Shown here in pieces: positions 33,783 to 45,591 of a stretch of 64,000 nt of DNA. The DNA comes from Psychrobacter sp. Ps6. Its GTDB lineage: Bacteria > Pseudomonadota > Gammaproteobacteria > Pseudomonadales > Moraxellaceae. The notes below the pieces were generated by a model that had not been told where the DNA came from, made no database searches, and was given only the letters and a program-made list of their open reading frames with translations. Position 1 is the stretch's first letter. Each line of letters begins with the position of its first letter. The translations under genes were made by a program, and so were the position numbers. The stretch is from the NCBI RefSeq assembly GCF_022129235.1, contig NZ_JADQAI010000006.1, positions 124,001-188,000 of the forward strand. Direction: 5' to 3'.

Positions 33783-35657
33783 TTATACCACCGTCATCAT
33801 TACCAGCACTAGCAATACAGTCATACCCAAGCCAAAGCTTGTGGCATAACCTCGAAGTGACCCTGTTTGCGTCGCAGACAATACCTTATTACCTGCTGAG
33901 GCCAGCTTAGGCAAGATATACCACGTTTTATCGATAGGGTCGGCTTTTAATAAGCGGCCGATGAACAAAAAGGGTTTTACAAAAATTACATCATATAGTG
34001 CGTCGAAGCCTAGGCCATGGTAGCACCAGTGATATAGCGCCCCGCCAATACGAGAGCGCTTAAAGCTAGTGAGCATGCGACCTTTATTGACCACATATAG
34101 TAGTGCAGCTATTATCAAACCTGCTGCCATGGCACCCATCGCGATATACTCTGCGGTATGCTTAGCATGTGCTTGACCAGCAACTTCTAATAGATGGCCA
34201 ACGCTCTCTGGCAATACACCCTCTAATGGTGGCGTAATCCAAGCACCAACGGCTGTAGATAGCACTAGCAACACGGTCAAAGGCAACCAATACGATACCC
34301 CTGATAGTTTATGCGCATGGGTCTTTTCTTCACCAAAAAATATGATCCAAATCATACGGAACGTATAAATCGCGGTTAAGAAAGCACCAAATACACCCAT
34401 ATAGAACAATACTAAGTGACCTGTTGCATAGGTTTCCCAAAGAATCGCTTCTTTAGAATAGAAACCAACGGTAACCCAAGGTATCGCAGCGAGTGCACCG
34501 CCACCGATGATATAGCACCAAAATACCAATGGTATCTTTTTGCGCAGACCACCCATCTTAAAGATATCTTGCTCGTGATGTACCGCAAGAATGACCGCCC
34601 CTGATGATAAGAATAATAATGCTTTAAAGAAAGCATGGGTCATCAAATGGAAGATCGCGCCTTGCCATGCACCCACGCCCAACGCCAAAAACATATAGCC
34701 AATCTGACTCATGGTTGAGTAAGCGAGGATACGTTTAATGTCCGTTTGTGCGAGTGCACAGAATCCAGCAACGACCAGCGTTAACGCCCCAACACCGCCT
34801 ACCCAATACAATAGAATACCTGGTGTCAACTCAAACAATGGATGTAAACGGGCAATCAAATAAACGCCTGCCGTAACCATTGTCGCAGCGTGAATCAATG
34901 CCGATACTGGTGTTGGACCTGCCATCGCATCCGCAAGCCATGTGTGTAATGGCAGTTGCGCAGATTTACCCATCGCGCCGCCGACCAACATCATGGTGGT
35001 TAGCATCATTATTGGGTTATTGACATCAAACACTTCTGGCGCGCGCGTAATAATCTCTTGGATATTAAGCGTGCCGAATTCGCGGAATAATAAAAACAAA
35101 CCAAAGGCTAAGAACACATCACCAACACGCGTGACGGTAAAAGCTTTCATCGCGGCACGGCCGTTGGCTCTGTCGTGGTAATAATAACCAATCAATAGGT
35201 ACGAACAGATACCCACGCCTTCCCAACCGAGATATAGCAAGAACAAATCATCTGCGAGTACCAGTAACAACATACTGGCCACAAACAAATTCATATAGCT
35301 AAAGAAACGGGCAAAGCCAGTGTCGCCTTTCATGTACCAAGAGGCAAACAGATGAATCAAAAAGCCAATCCCAGTAATGATGCCTGTCATGGTCAATGCA
35401 AGACCATCAAAGCTCAAGCCAAAATGCGGCGCAAAGTCGCCAACTTGGAACCACGTCCACAGCGGAACTTCAATTACCGTTCCAGCTGGATTGGTGGTCA
35501 AAAAGGTATAGCTAACCACTAGCGTGCATAGTGCTGATAACAGCATGCTACCCACGCCAACAATCGCTGCGACCGTCTCTGATAATTTGTCGCGCATAAA
35601 GGCTAAAATCAAAAAGCCAATGAGCGGGAATATAAAGGTTAATGGTAATAAACTCAT
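33783..35657 (-). CDS. nuoL: NADH-quinone oxidoreductase subunit L
   Basis: The 624-aa protein is the distal antiporter-like pump of complex I. It shows YLGWEGVGICSYLLIGYYYHDRANGRAAMKAF, QLPLHTWLADAMAGPTPVSALIHAATMVTAGVYLIARLHPLF, LAYSTMSQIGYMFLALGVG and HAFFKALLFLSSGAVI, plus the lateral-helix C-terminal extension. About sixteen membrane helices are predicted, as in the family (E. coli 613 aa). The gene lies between nuoK (4-bp gap) and nuoM (1-bp gap). Confidence 0.97.
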   Translation of the reverse strand: MSLLPLTFIFPLIGFLILAFMRDKLSETVAAIVGVGSMLLSALCTLVVSYTFLTTNPAGTVIEVPLWTWFQVGDFAPHFGLSFDGLALTMTGIITGIGFLIHLFASWYMKGDTGFARFFSYMNLFVASMLLLVLADDLFLLYLGWEGVGICSYLLIGYYYHDRANGRAAMKAFTVTRVGDVFLAFGLFLLFREFGTLNIQEIITRAPEVFDVNNPIMMLTTMMLVGGAMGKSAQLPLHTWLADAMAGPTPVSALIHAATMVTAGVYLIARLHPLFELTPGILLYWVGGVGALTLVVAGFCALAQTDIKRILAYSTMSQIGYMFLALGVGAWQGAIFHLMTHAFFKALLFLSSGAVILAVHHEQDIFKMGGLRKKIPLVFWCYIIGGGALAAIPWVTVGFYSKEAILWETYATGHLVLFYMGVFGAFLTAIYTFRMIWIIFFGEEKTHAHKLSGVSYWLPLTVLLVLSTAVGAWITPPLEGVLPESVGHLLEVAGQAHAKHTAEYIAMGAMAAGLIIAALLYVVNKGRMLTSFKRSRIGGALYHWCYHGLGFDALYDVIFVKPFLFIGRLLKADPIDKTWYILPKLASAGNKVLSATQTGSLRGYATSFGLGMTVLLVLVMMTVV

Positions 35658-35661
35658 GACA

Positions 35662-36069
35662 TCATCCTTTCATCTCATTGGCGCTATCGACATCGAGATG
35701 CCCACGCTGATGATAAAAACGCAATAATATTGCCAGACCAATTGACGCTTCAGCCGCAGCCAAGGTCAAGATAAAGATAAACATAATCTGTCCGTCTGGA
35801 TCGACCCAGCGACTACCTGCTACTACAAATGCTAGTGCTGCCGCATTCATCATGATCTCAAGACTCATGAGCATAAATAGGAAGTTACGTCGTACCATGA
35901 CGCCGCACAGACCGATAGCAAATAAAATACCTGCCAAAATCAGTCCATGGCTCATGGGTATCATACCCAGTACATTGTGCGCCTCAGCAACTGGCTGTAC
36001 TAAGCCTGCCACCTCGTGGGCAAACGGCACGTTTGACACATCTTGTGCCACGCTTGCTGCTAGTACCAT
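35662..36069 (-). CDS. nuoK: NADH-quinone oxidoreductase subunit K with N-terminal extension
   Basis: The conserved NuoK core (about 100 aa) starts at [21 protein letters not shown] and includes the essential Glu in [20 protein letters not shown] and the later [16 protein letters not shown]. Upstream of it the frame continues for 35 more residues. The upstream ATG at 36069 has a strong AAGGAGG 7 nt before it and overlaps the nuoJ stop, whereas the ATG at 35964, where other NuoK proteins begin, has no such site. I therefore annotate the long form (135 aa); the extension is hydrophilic and of unknown use. NuoK carries two of the proton-path glutamates of the membrane arm. Confidence 0.9.
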   Translation of the reverse strand: MVLAASVAQDVSNVPFAHEVAGLVQPVAEAHNVLGMIPMSHGLILAGILFAIGLCGVMVRRNFLFMLMSLEIMMNAAALAFVVAGSRWVDPDGQIMFIFILTLAAAEASIGLAILLRFYHQRGHLDVDSANEMKG

Positions 36070-36812
36070 TAGTCTGCCTCCTTGCGCGTAACTTTGTTCG
36101 CACCTACTTGACTGCCTGCTTTCATGCCTACCTTCATACCAACATAGTCATGCGGGTCAACATCTTTATATTCGTAAGGCTTAGCCATTTCTACGCCATC
36201 ATACTGTGTAAGCGTACTGTCATTGTCGTACTGCTTGATACTGCCTACGCTTGGCTTGAAGTTTTGGCTATCATTACCGATGACCTCATCGTCGACTGTC
36301 TCTTTACCTAAATGATAAGCGGCGACCAAGGCTGCGAGTAGTAATAACGCTGCAATTTCAACCAGCATGATATATTTAGTAAATAGTACTGTACCGACTG
36401 CTTTGGCAGAGATAGTCGTGCCACCCATCATGACCGCTTCATCATGATTAAGACCAATCATCGCGTATAGCACAACGGCAATGATTATCGTCAATCCTGT
36501 CGGTATCGCCCAAGTGCCGGCATCAAGCCAACGCTCTTCACGTTCGTCATTACTCATGCCCAAATTAAGCATCATAATAACGAAGACAAATAGCACCATA
36601 ATGGCACCTGCATAAACAACAATCTCTAGCGCACCCGCAAACGGCGCACCTAATACAAAAAATATCCCAGCAATTGCCAGCAACGACACAATCATCGATA
36701 AGATAGCATGCACTGGATTGGCCTGAGTCACGACGCGCAGGCTGGCAAATATCGCCACTGCTGCAAGCGAATAAAACCCAGCCAGTTCAGGATGGTTTAA
36801 AATATTCATCAT
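36069..36812 (-). CDS. nuoJ: NADH-quinone oxidoreductase subunit J with C-terminal extension
   Basis: The 247-aa protein has the five-helix NuoJ core (about 1-175: [59 protein letters not shown]) and the family's helix around [23 protein letters not shown]. The polar C-terminal part (about 180-247) is longer than in E. coli (184 aa total) and has no recognisable domain. Its start overlaps the nuoI stop by 4 bp and its end overlaps the nuoK start by one base. It forms part of the proton path near the quinone cavity. Confidence 0.95.
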   Translation of the reverse strand: MMNILNHPELAGFYSLAAVAIFASLRVVTQANPVHAILSMIVSLLAIAGIFFVLGAPFAGALEIVVYAGAIMVLFVFVIMMLNLGMSNDEREERWLDAGTWAIPTGLTIIIAVVLYAMIGLNHDEAVMMGGTTISAKAVGTVLFTKYIMLVEIAALLLLAALVAAYHLGKETVDDEVIGNDSQNFKPSVGSIKQYDNDSTLTQYDGVEMAKPYEYKDVDPHDYVGMKVGMKAGSQVGANKVTRKEAD

Positions 36813-37357
36813 GGCAGCAAACTCCTTAGATCAATCGGTGCCGCTTCATTTTGCGCGGCGCCTTTTGGTTTGTCCGCTACCGCCATACCCGTCACACGAT
36901 AATAGTTATAATCAGGGTATTTACCTGGTCCTGAAATGAGCAAATGCTCTTTTTCATAGACCAAATCTTGGCGCTTATATTCACCCAGCTCAAAATCTGG
37001 GGTCATTTGAATCGCTGTCGTTGGACAGGCTTCTTCACACAGTCCACAAAAGATACAGCGTGAGAAATTAATACGGAAAAACTCTGGATACCAGCGTCCA
37101 TCTTCACGCTCGGCTTTTTGTAATGAGATACACCCTACCGGACATGCCACCGCACACAAGTTACAAGCGACGCAGCGCTCGTCTCCATCAGGATCACGTG
37201 TGAGGACAATACGTCCACGAAAACGCGGCGGTACAGGTACCGGCTCTTCAGGATAAAGGATGGTGTCACGCGGTCTAAGCGCATGACTATTGACCATCCA
37301 CATGCTGCGGACAATGGTAAATATACCAATGACGGTCTTTTTTATGGTAGTAAACAT
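36809..37357 (-). CDS. nuoI: NADH-quinone oxidoreductase subunit I (two 4Fe-4S clusters)
   Basis: The 182-aa peripheral-arm protein has two ferredoxin-type cluster motifs, [15 protein letters not shown] and [15 protein letters not shown], each CxxCxxCxxxCP, which bind clusters N6a and N6b in the electron path from NADH to quinone. The N-terminal region includes [18 protein letters not shown], also conserved. The length equals E. coli NuoI (180 aa). It is preceded by nuoH after 58 bp, the largest gap of the distal operon half. Confidence 0.97.
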   Translation of the reverse strand: MFTTIKKTVIGIFTIVRSMWMVNSHALRPRDTILYPEEPVPVPPRFRGRIVLTRDPDGDERCVACNLCAVACPVGCISLQKAEREDGRWYPEFFRINFSRCIFCGLCEEACPTTAIQMTPDFELGEYKRQDLVYEKEHLLISGPGKYPDYNYYRVTGMAVADKPKGAAQNEAAPIDLRSLLP

Positions 37358-37415
37358 GGGATTATTATCCTTATCAGCTTTACCCTAGTTCATCAGTGAT
37401 GGCTACTAGTAATGA

Positions 37416-38459
37416 CTATAACGTTGGAGAAAAGATCAAAATGACCGCAGCCGTAATCAACAGATTGATCAAGGTTACGGGCAGGCATACTTTCCAGCCA
37501 AAGTTCATCACCTGATCATAACGCGGACGCATGAGTGAGCCTCGAGCCAAAACAAACATAGTCATAAAGAACAGCGTTTTAATCATGAACCAAAAAGCTG
37601 GTGGAATAAATGGAATATCTAAATTGAACGGCGCAAGCCAACCGCCAAAAAACAAGCAAGTCATCAAGGCAGAAATCAAGACAACGTTGACATACTCACC
37701 AATAAAGAACATACCAAACTTCATGCCAGAATATTCGACATGATAACCTTCAGCCAGTTCTTGCTCTGCTTCTGGTTGGTCAAATGGATGCCTATGGGTG
37801 ACAGCAACACCAGCCACTACAAAGGTCAAAAATCCAAAAAACTGCGGAATGATATACCAGCCGTCCGCTTGTGACTCAACAATGGCACGCAAGTTAAACG
37901 AGCCTGTTAATGCAACCACACCCATCAATGACAAGCCCAAAAACACTTCGTAACTGATCGTCTGTGCAGCAGAGCGTAAACCACCGAGTAGCGAGAACTT
38001 GTTGGCAGAGGCCCAACCGCCGAACATCACCGCATAGACAGCAATACCTGCCATGGCAAAGAAAAACAGAATACCAATATCCCAATCAACTACGCCAAGC
38101 GTTGGCGAGATAGGAATAATGGCAAATGAAGCCAAGGCAGTAAACATCGCGACCGCAGGTGCCAACGTGAACATAAACTTATCGGTAAAGTTTGGTGTCC
38201 AATCTTCTTTAAAGAAGATTTTGAGCATATCAGCGACTAACTGCAATGAACCAAAAGGCCCGACACGGTTTGGACCGTAACGATCTTGCCACAAGGCCAA
38301 CATACGGCGCTCATAAATAATCATCATCGCCGCAACCAATACCACGACCAAAAAAATGACTAGCGATTGACCCACCAAAAATAGAATAGACCAAATATCA
38401 AAGCTCATGCTATTGGCCAAAAAGCTTGGCACATCAGGGATAATACGGGTAACTTGCAT
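37416..38459 (-). CDS. nuoH: NADH-quinone oxidoreductase subunit H
   Basis: The 347-aa membrane protein has eight helices and the quinone-chamber features: [26 protein letters not shown] near the N-terminus, [11 protein letters not shown], the conserved [12 protein letters not shown] loop, [31 protein letters not shown], and the C-terminal [17 protein letters not shown]. NuoH joins the peripheral arm and the membrane arm at the quinone site. It has the normal length (E. coli 325 aa) with a short N-terminal extension, and lies 1 bp after nuoG. Confidence 0.97.
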   Translation of the reverse strand: MQVTRIIPDVPSFLANSMSFDIWSILFLVGQSLVIFLVVVLVAAMMIIYERRMLALWQDRYGPNRVGPFGSLQLVADMLKIFFKEDWTPNFTDKFMFTLAPAVAMFTALASFAIIPISPTLGVVDWDIGILFFFAMAGIAVYAVMFGGWASANKFSLLGGLRSAAQTISYEVFLGLSLMGVVALTGSFNLRAIVESQADGWYIIPQFFGFLTFVVAGVAVTHRHPFDQPEAEQELAEGYHVEYSGMKFGMFFIGEYVNVVLISALMTCLFFGGWLAPFNLDIPFIPPAFWFMIKTLFFMTMFVLARGSLMRPRYDQVMNFGWKVCLPVTLINLLITAAVILIFSPTL

Positions 38460-38460
38460 A

Positions 38461-41400
38461 TTACACCTCCTGTGTGGTGGTCGGCGCTGCGTTAATTTGC
38501 GCTGTATCGTTGTTGTTCATCATATCGTTAGCTATGCTACCCATCATCGTCACTGGTGCGTCTACTTTACGTACCGACGCTGGCATGGATGGGTGAATGA
38601 TACTCACCTGCCCGACTGGGTAACCGATACAGCCTTCTGCCAAATAGCCGACCAGCTGTACTGGCAAGGTGATTTGTTGCTTGTCAATCTCTATCGCCAA
38701 GTAATCACCAGCAGCTATATTCCAGTCTTTGGCATCGTCTATACCGATACGCCATGCAGCAACAGGTAGTTGCTCTGCGACGATTGGGCTACGTGATGCC
38801 ATCATTGAGCTGGCATAGATATTATGAATCGGTACCAGTTTCGCTTGGCCGTGCTGCAAGTCAGTTGTATTCGAAGACATCGCTTCTGGCGCCACATATT
38901 GACGAGTGGCTAGGCGCTCTAGCTGATCGAACAAGCGCACACCTGGATCACCATTTTTCAGATGACCACCGACTTTGTCTTGGTATTTGTTCCACGCTTG
39001 CGGTGAGTTCCAACCTGCCACATTGGCAAAAGGAATCATCGAGCTTGGTGTTTCTTTACCGCTATAACCTTCCATTGAGAAGGTCAGACCAGTGTCCAAA
39101 TCTTTTGGCTGCATTGGCTCGTGCACTGAGATTGGCGCACGCATAGCAGTACGACCTGAATAACGACGCGGTTGACGCGCGATTTTCAGACCCGTTATAC
39201 GGTAGTCAGCATCAGGCGCGGCACCTTTAATGCCTGCAAGCTTAGGATGGGTAGCAATCAATGCATTGATAACATCATCTAATTGCGTCCAGTCGACATC
39301 ACGACCTTCAATGCTGCTATGCACAGCATGTATCCAGCGCCAACCTTCTTTAATGCTGCTCATCGGATGGTAGTATTCGTTATCGTAAACTTGGAAGAAG
39401 CGCTGCGCACGGCCCTCAGCTGATATCAATGTACCATCCGCTTCTGCAAAGCTTGCCGCTGGCAATACGATATCTACGTCTTTATGCCAATCAAGGAGCT
39501 GATGATCTAATGCAATAACCGTTTTATCAGTCAGTAGCTGCGTCAATTTATTGGCATCAATCGCATCTGTTAGCTGGTTTTCTGCAACCACAACCACATC
39601 GTAATCAGTGGCTAGCAGCTCTTCAACTGACTGACCGCCAAGCATACAAACGCCCATGCTATTGGCATCAGGAACCGTTAGATAGATACCTGCCTGTGCC
39701 TGATACTGTGCGTTCACTTCTTTTAACTCAAGGTTTTCAGCAGGTGCGCGTTCGACATCATCCTGCGCTTCTGTATTTACACCTGTTTCAGTTTTGTTTG
39801 GCTTGGCAGATAAATCTTGGTCTTCTTCAGGCTGGTCATTAGCCGCTTTCGCTTGTGCTGCCTGTACTTTGGCATTATGTGCCTCAACCTGCTGTTGCTC
39901 GGTCGCTTTTATTGCCGCGCGTTTTTGGGTCAATGCTTGGGTAATCTGTGCCGCTGCTTCTATCAATGCGGTAGAAGACAAGCTACTACCCGAGACAACT
40001 AACGGCTTATCAGCTTGAATCAAGTCATAAGCGATTTGCTGCGCCAACGCTTGCATACCGTCAGTTTCAGCACTTGCATCAGCTGTTTGTGGATCTGCTA
40101 TGTCTGCTAAATCATCAGCGAAATTAGCGATTTCATCAGCAACCTTGAAGCCAAGTTTAGTGATATCTTCAGGGGTCGCCACTACGCTCACTTTACTGAT
40201 ATCTTCTAACTTAGTTTGCGTTACATCGATGACATAGACTGGGCTTAGCGCATCTTGAGCGATACGCTTAACTGGTTCAGCAAGCCACGGTTGCGTTTGC
40301 AGCGCCGCCGCCATTTTCAAGCCTTCATTTTTTGCGGCTTGACGTACTGACAGGGCGACACGTGATGAAGTTTGCGTGATATCTTCACCTAATACGAGCA
40401 CTGCATCATACGTTTCGATATCAGTCATGCTAGGGTTATAAATGCCTTCCGTGCTAAGCACTTCGATACATTTATTGACCAGTGCTTGCTGCTGATGATT
40501 CAGACCTGTTGAGAAGTTATCAAAGCCGACCAGATTTTTTAGCGCAAAGTTAGTCTCTAGACTGGCGCGCGGTGAACCAATACCGATGACTTTTTTATCT
40601 TTGATACGCTTAATGGTTTCATCTAATGCGTAGTCAATATTGATTTTGACATGCTTATCATTGATACGTTCAAGCGCTTGCGTTGGACGATCATCACGAT
40701 TGACATAGCCATAACCAAAGCGACCACGGTCACATAAGAAATAGCGGTTTACTTCACCGTTATAGCGGTTTTCGATACGGCGCAATTCACCATAACGCTC
40801 GCCCGGTGAGATATTACAGCCAGCCGAGCAACCATGACAGACGCTTGGCGCATACTGCATATCCCATTTACGGTTGTAGCGCTCAGAGTGGGTTTTATCA
40901 GTAAACACACCCGTTGGACATACTTCGGTTAAATTTCCTGAAAATTCGCTTTCAAACTGACCATCTTTGTCACGGCCAAAGTAAACACGATTATTTGAGC
41001 CATAAACGCCCAAATCCTCTCCGCCCGCGTAGTCTTTATAAAAACGCACACAGCGATAGCAAGCGATACAACGGTTCATCTCATGTGCGATAAATGGACC
41101 AAGTTCTTGGTTGTGGTGCGTGCGTTTGGTAAAGCGATAGCGACGACGGCTATGACCTGACATGTAAGTCATATCCTGCAAATGACAATGTCCACCCTCT
41201 TCACAAGTTGGACAGTCATGTGGATGGTTGGTCATGAGTAGCTCAACCATCGACTTGCGGAATGCTTTGGCTTCATCGTCAGTGACCGAGATGTACATAT
41301 CATCGCCAGGAGCGACCATACAAGACATCACAAGGCGACCGCGACCTGCTTCCATATCGTCTTTATTCTGGAATTGCTTAACCGCGCACTGACGGCACGA

Positions 41401-41529
41401 GCCTACTGAGCCAAGGGCTGGATGATAACAAAAATACGGCACATCAATGCCGAGTGATAAGCAGGCTTGTAGTAAGTTGTCGCTGCTATCTACTTCGACA
41501 GTGGTTCCATCAATATGTATGACTGCCAT
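38461..41529 (-). CDS. nuoG: NADH-quinone oxidoreductase subunit G
   Basis: The 1022-aa iron-sulfur subunit shows the N1b 2Fe-2S ligands ([15 protein letters not shown] ... C), the N3 motif [14 protein letters not shown], the N4 cysteines ([11 protein letters not shown] ... EVCPTGVF), and an N7-type set CHGCSAGC with a later CDRG, as in E. coli. A molybdopterin-like domain of the family follows. It is about 115 residues longer than E. coli NuoG (908 aa). A clear extra segment, Gln/Ala/Lys/Glu-rich and without predicted fold, occupies about residues 535-605 ([20 protein letters not shown]). It is 10 bp downstream of nuoF. Confidence 0.96.
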   Translation of the reverse strand: MAVIHIDGTTVEVDSSDNLLQACLSLGIDVPYFCYHPALGSVGSCRQCAVKQFQNKDDMEAGRGRLVMSCMVAPGDDMYISVTDDEAKAFRKSMVELLMTNHPHDCPTCEEGGHCHLQDMTYMSGHSRRRYRFTKRTHHNQELGPFIAHEMNRCIACYRCVRFYKDYAGGEDLGVYGSNNRVYFGRDKDGQFESEFSGNLTEVCPTGVFTDKTHSERYNRKWDMQYAPSVCHGCSAGCNISPGERYGELRRIENRYNGEVNRYFLCDRGRFGYGYVNRDDRPTQALERINDKHVKINIDYALDETIKRIKDKKVIGIGSPRASLETNFALKNLVGFDNFSTGLNHQQQALVNKCIEVLSTEGIYNPSMTDIETYDAVLVLGEDITQTSSRVALSVRQAAKNEGLKMAAALQTQPWLAEPVKRIAQDALSPVYVIDVTQTKLEDISKVSVVATPEDITKLGFKVADEIANFADDLADIADPQTADASAETDGMQALAQQIAYDLIQADKPLVVSGSSLSSTALIEAAAQITQALTQKRAAIKATEQQQVEAHNAKVQAAQAKAANDQPEEDQDLSAKPNKTETGVNTEAQDDVERAPAENLELKEVNAQYQAQAGIYLTVPDANSMGVCMLGGQSVEELLATDYDVVVVAENQLTDAIDANKLTQLLTDKTVIALDHQLLDWHKDVDIVLPAASFAEADGTLISAEGRAQRFFQVYDNEYYHPMSSIKEGWRWIHAVHSSIEGRDVDWTQLDDVINALIATHPKLAGIKGAAPDADYRITGLKIARQPRRYSGRTAMRAPISVHEPMQPKDLDTGLTFSMEGYSGKETPSSMIPFANVAGWNSPQAWNKYQDKVGGHLKNGDPGVRLFDQLERLATRQYVAPEAMSSNTTDLQHGQAKLVPIHNIYASSMMASRSPIVAEQLPVAAWRIGIDDAKDWNIAAGDYLAIEIDKQQITLPVQLVGYLAEGCIGYPVGQVSIIHPSMPASVRKVDAPVTMMGSIANDMMNNNDTAQINAAPTTTQEV

Positions 41530-41539
41530 GCCGCTCTCC

Positions 41540-42964
41540 TTATTTCACTACTGGCTGTTGGTTGGCTGCCGCATCAATAACATCGACACCAACCGCCTGC
41601 GCGATTTTTTGATCAAACTCTGGACGGAAATATTTAATCGCACTCATTAGTGGTTCCATCGCACCTGGAGCATGCGCACAGAATGTTTTACCAATCCATA
41701 AGTCACGCGTCAGGCCTTCTAGTTTTTCTACATCGCCAACTTGCCCTTCACCATCATTGATGGCGGTAAGCAGTTTAACGCCCCATGGCAGACCATCACG
41801 GCATGGTGTACACCAACCACATGACTCGCGCTGAAAGAAAATCTCAAGGTTGCGCAGTAATGGCACCATGTCTTGTGACTCATCAACGACCATGATAAGC
41901 CCTGTACCCATACGGCTACCCGCGTTTTGAATGGTGTCAAAATCTACCACCACATCCAAATGATCAGCGGTTAAAAAGTCAGTCGATGCGCCGCCCGGCA
42001 GCCAAGCTTTGAGCTTTTTACCATCTTTCATACCGCCAGCCAAATCTTCAATGATTTCGCGTGCCGTATAACCAAACGGTAATTCCCACAGGCCTGGATC
42101 GTTGACCAAGCCTGAGCAGCCAAATAGTTTGGTGCCTGGTGTTTTACTGGTGCCTTTAATATCAGATAACGACTGATACCATTCGACGCCATGATTCAAA
42201 ATCGCTGGCATATTACACAGGGTTTCAACGTTATTGACAACGGTTGGACGACCCCATGCACCAGAGATTTGTGGAAACGGCGGCTTGGTACGTGGGTTAG
42301 CACGGCGGCCTTCTAGACAGTTAATCAATGCGGTTTCTTCACCGCAGATATAACGTCCAGCACCCGTATGCACATGCAAATTAAAGCTAAAGTCTGAGCC
42401 TAAAATATTGGCGCCCATGAGATTATTTGTTAGGCACTCTTCGATAGCAGCGACCAAACGCTGGGCTGCCAAGATATACTCACCACGGATAAAGATATAA
42501 CCGTCGGTTGCACCGATAGCATGGGCAGTAATGAGCATACCTTCGATAAGCTGAAACGGTAGACGCTCCATGAGCAAACGGTCTTTAAATGTGCCCGGTT
42601 CCATTTCATCCGCATTACAGATGAGATAACGCGGCAAACCATCCGGCGGCGACATAAATGACCACTTTAGACCCGCGTTAAAACCTGCACCACCGCGACC
42701 TCGAACATTGGCCGCTTTAATCATATTACCAACGTCTTTAGGCGACTTAGATAGCGCTTCTTTTAGACCGGTAAACCCTTTTAGAGATTCGTAAGTAGCC
42801 AAATCAAGCACGGCATCATGATGCGCCAAACGCCATGTCAATGGTTTGGTTTCGCTAGTCGCTGTGTCTTTATCGCCATAGATCGGAACACGCTGTGCAT
42901 TCAGCTGGCTTGGCGCTTGGCCTTGACCGCGACGAGCAATTTGCTCTGAAATCGTTAAACTCAT
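41540..42964 (-). CDS. nuoF: NADH-quinone oxidoreductase subunit F (NADH-binding)
   Basis: The 474-aa subunit binds NADH, FMN and cluster N3. It has the NADH loop [11 protein letters not shown], the FMN region [14 protein letters not shown], and the cluster motif ESCGWCTPC with the distant Cys of TFCAHAPGA. The electron entry point of complex I is thus complete. Its start overlaps the nuoE stop by 4 bp. Length fits E. coli NuoF (445 aa) with a longer N-terminus. Confidence 0.97.
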   Translation of the reverse strand: MSLTISEQIARRGQGQAPSQLNAQRVPIYGDKDTATSETKPLTWRLAHHDAVLDLATYESLKGFTGLKEALSKSPKDVGNMIKAANVRGRGGAGFNAGLKWSFMSPPDGLPRYLICNADEMEPGTFKDRLLMERLPFQLIEGMLITAHAIGATDGYIFIRGEYILAAQRLVAAIEECLTNNLMGANILGSDFSFNLHVHTGAGRYICGEETALINCLEGRRANPRTKPPFPQISGAWGRPTVVNNVETLCNMPAILNHGVEWYQSLSDIKGTSKTPGTKLFGCSGLVNDPGLWELPFGYTAREIIEDLAGGMKDGKKLKAWLPGGASTDFLTADHLDVVVDFDTIQNAGSRMGTGLIMVVDESQDMVPLLRNLEIFFQRESCGWCTPCRDGLPWGVKLLTAINDGEGQVGDVEKLEGLTRDLWIGKTFCAHAPGAMEPLMSAIKYFRPEFDQKIAQAVGVDVIDAAANQQPVVK

Positions 42965-43494
42965 GCGTATAGCTCCAATAATTGCGCGACCTCAGATGGC
43001 TGGACAGGGCCGTAAGTGTCTTCATCAATCAGTACCGCTGGTCCTTTATCACAGTTGCCCAAGCAGCAAATTGGTAGTAGGGTGAAACGACCGTCAGCAG
43101 TTGTCTGACCGTACTCAATACCCAGCTGCGATCTGATCTCAGCTGATAGCGCCTCATAACCGGTCAAATAACAAGCCACTGAGTCACAGATGAGAATCAC
43201 ATGGCGACCGACAGGCTGGCGATAAATACGGTTAAAGAAAGTCGCAACCCCATCCATATCTGACATTGGGATATCTAGGATGTTGGCAATAGCATTCGCT
43301 TGCGCATCATCAACCCAGCCGTTGCGCTTTTGCACGATTTTTAGCGCATCTAGCGAAGCGGCACGTGCCTGCGGGTAATGGTGCATAAACTCATGAATGG
43401 CAGCAATTTCATCACTGGTGAGAATGCTTTCCACATCTACTTTTGGCATTTTATCGGAAACAATTTTCATAATCTTCTGTCTTTCCTCACTCAT
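42961..43494 (-). CDS. nuoE: NADH-quinone oxidoreductase subunit E (2Fe-2S)
   Basis: The 177-aa thioredoxin-like subunit carries the N1a cluster ligands: CDSVAC (C-x4-C) and CCLGNC (C-x3-C, using the second Cys of the pair). The N-terminal helical part includes [21 protein letters not shown]. It works with NuoF and NuoG in the NADH dehydrogenase module. The gene overlaps nuoF by 4 bp. A 143-bp gap separates it from nuoCD; no promoter or hairpin could be assigned there. Confidence 0.97.
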   Translation of the reverse strand: MSEERQKIMKIVSDKMPKVDVESILTSDEIAAIHEFMHHYPQARAASLDALKIVQKRNGWVDDAQANAIANILDIPMSDMDGVATFFNRIYRQPVGRHVILICDSVACYLTGYEALSAEIRSQLGIEYGQTTADGRFTLLPICCLGNCDKGPAVLIDEDTYGPVQPSEVAQLLELYA

Positions 43495-43637
43495 CCTGCT
43501 CCATCACTAGACAATATCAGTCTCATTAAAACTGGGTTATATCGATAAGCGACCGCATTTTGGTGTGCCATCAGGCAATAATATATTGATGAACAAATAC
43601 TTTTGAAGCAGCGGTTTTAATCTTAAAGATCAAGATC

Positions 43638-45413
43638 TTAACGATCACAATCCGCCATCACAATATCGATCGATGCCAAATACATAATGGCATCAGAAAC
43701 CAGCGAGCCATTGATGACCGATGGCATCTGCTGCAAATGCGCAAATGTCGGCGTACGAATACGGGTACGATAGCTCATCGTAGCCTTGTCTGAGGTGATG
43801 TAATAACTGTTCAGACCTTTAGTCGCCTCGACAATCGTCGTACATTCGCCCGCTGGCATCACAGGACCCCAAGATACTGAGATAAAGTGATTAATCAATG
43901 TCTCAATATCATTTAGCGTACGGTCTTTTGGCGGTGGTACGGCCAGCGGATGATCCGCTTTATAAGGGCCTTGCGGCATATTGTCCATACATTGACGAAT
44001 GATACGCAATGACTGACGCATCTCTTCGACTTTGACCATACAGCGGTCATAAGCGTCGCCGTTATAGCCGACAGGTATTTCAAAGTCGTAATTCTCATAG
44101 CCCATGTACGGACGTGCTTTACGCAGATCGAAATCCACACCTGTCGCGCGCAGACCAGCGCCGGTCACACCCCAAGCCAATGCTTGCTTGGCATTATACT
44201 GAGCAACACCTTGAGTACGACCTTTTAACACACTGTTTTGCAATGCTGCTTTGACATATTCGTCCAAGCGTTTCGGCATCCAATCTAAGAACTCACGAAC
44301 CAGACGCTGCCAACCACGTGGCAAGTCAGCCGCAGTACCGCCGATACGGAACCAAGCCGGATGCATACGATAGCCCGTCACCGCCTCGATAACGTCATAG
44401 GCTTTTTGGCGATCGGTAAACATATAGAATACAGGCGTCATACCACCCGCATCCTGAATAAACGTACCAACGTATAGCAAATTGTTGGTGATTCGGAAAA
44501 ACTCACTCATCATTACGCGAATGGTTTCAGCGCGCGGTGGCACGGTAATCCCGGCAAGCTTTTCAACCGACATGATATATGGCAGCTCATTCATCACACC
44601 GCCAAGATAATCGATACGGTCGGTATAAGGGATAAATGAGTGCCACGTTTGACGCTCAGCCATCTTTTCTGCACCACGATGGTGATAGCCAATATCAGGG
44701 ATACAATCGACGACTTCTTCACCGTCCAGCTGTAGTACCAAACGGAACGCACCGTGAGCCGAGGGATGATTAGGACCGATGTTCAAGAACATAAAGTCTT
44801 CATCACGACCTGAGCGCTTCATGCCCCACTCTTCTGGGACAAAACGTAGGTTTTCTTGCTCGTATTGTTGCTTGGCGGTATTCAGGAAGTATGGGGTAAA
44901 TTCAGTCGCACGCGCATGATATTCTTTACGCAGTGGATGACCTTCCCAGTATTTTGGCAATAAAATACGGGTCAAATGCGGATGACCTGTAAAGACAATA
45001 CCGAACATGTCCCACACTTCGCGCTCGTACCAGTTGGCATTTGGCCAAATATTCGTCGCACTTGGAACATTGAGGTCATCTTCGCTCAGCGCGACCTTGA
45101 CACGTATATCACTATTGCGCTCAAGCGACATCAGATGATAAAACACCGTAAAGTCACTGTCAGGCAAACCCGCACGATGCTGACGCAGACGCTCGTCTAT
45201 CGCTGATAAGTCAAATAGCATAACGTATGGCTGAGGCAGTTTGCGCAAAAATAAGAGAACGTCTAATAAATCAGCACGCGCCACCCAAACCGTTGGAATC
45301 TCATCCACAGTGTGCTGCACGACAAATTTACCAGCGTACTTCTGCTCAAGCTCTGTGATGACTGCTGGGATAGGCTTAATATTAGGATCTGTGTTTTCGA
45401 CTACCGTGACCAT
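43638..45413 (-). CDS. nuoCD: NADH-quinone oxidoreductase fused subunits C/D
   Basis: The 591-aa protein fuses the 30-kDa NuoC domain (about 1-190: [52 protein letters not shown]) to the 49-kDa NuoD domain (about 205-591: [60 protein letters not shown]). NuoD supplies the quinone-site His and Tyr next to cluster N2. The fusion is the usual form in gammaproteobacteria such as E. coli and Pseudomonas. It is flanked by two direct-repeat clusters at its upstream end (45432-45591). Confidence 0.97.
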   Translation of the reverse strand: MVTVVENTDPNIKPIPAVITELEQKYAGKFVVQHTVDEIPTVWVARADLLDVLLFLRKLPQPYVMLFDLSAIDERLRQHRAGLPDSDFTVFYHLMSLERNSDIRVKVALSEDDLNVPSATNIWPNANWYEREVWDMFGIVFTGHPHLTRILLPKYWEGHPLRKEYHARATEFTPYFLNTAKQQYEQENLRFVPEEWGMKRSGRDEDFMFLNIGPNHPSAHGAFRLVLQLDGEEVVDCIPDIGYHHRGAEKMAERQTWHSFIPYTDRIDYLGGVMNELPYIMSVEKLAGITVPPRAETIRVMMSEFFRITNNLLYVGTFIQDAGGMTPVFYMFTDRQKAYDVIEAVTGYRMHPAWFRIGGTAADLPRGWQRLVREFLDWMPKRLDEYVKAALQNSVLKGRTQGVAQYNAKQALAWGVTGAGLRATGVDFDLRKARPYMGYENYDFEIPVGYNGDAYDRCMVKVEEMRQSLRIIRQCMDNMPQGPYKADHPLAVPPPKDRTLNDIETLINHFISVSWGPVMPAGECTTIVEATKGLNSYYITSDKATMSYRTRIRTPTFAHLQQMPSVINGSLVSDAIMYLASIDIVMADCDR

Positions 45414-45431
45414 GAATGACGTATTCCTTCA

Positions 45432-45491
45432 TTAATCATAACTAAACTATGTCAACCATAACTGAGCTATGTTAATCATAACCGAACTATG
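45432..45491. repeat. Three 20-bp direct repeats between nuoB and nuoCD
   Basis: The units TTAATCATAACTAAACTATG, TCAACCATAACTGAGCTATG and TTAATCATAACCGAACTATG lie head to tail without spacers. They sit 19 bp upstream of the nuoCD start and differ at a few positions. Confidence 0.85.
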
Positions 45492-45540
45492 ATAAGCGCA
45501 TAAAATATTGAAGTTATTGCTGTGAATCTAAATGCTATCT

Positions 45541-45591
45541 AAACTTAGATGCTGTCTAAACCTAGATGCTGTCTAAACCTAGATGCTGTCT
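45541..45591. repeat. Three 17-bp direct repeats across the nuoB stop codon
   Basis: AAACTTAGATGCTGTCT followed by two identical AAACCTAGATGCTGTCT units, plus a shortened fourth copy at 45528-45540. The last unit includes the nuoB stop codon and final residues, so the array seems to have grown from the gene end outward. Confidence 0.87.

Noticed and set aside
45432-45591. Possible CRISPR array
   Set aside because: The repeats are contiguous without unique spacers, only three copies each, and no cas genes are present.
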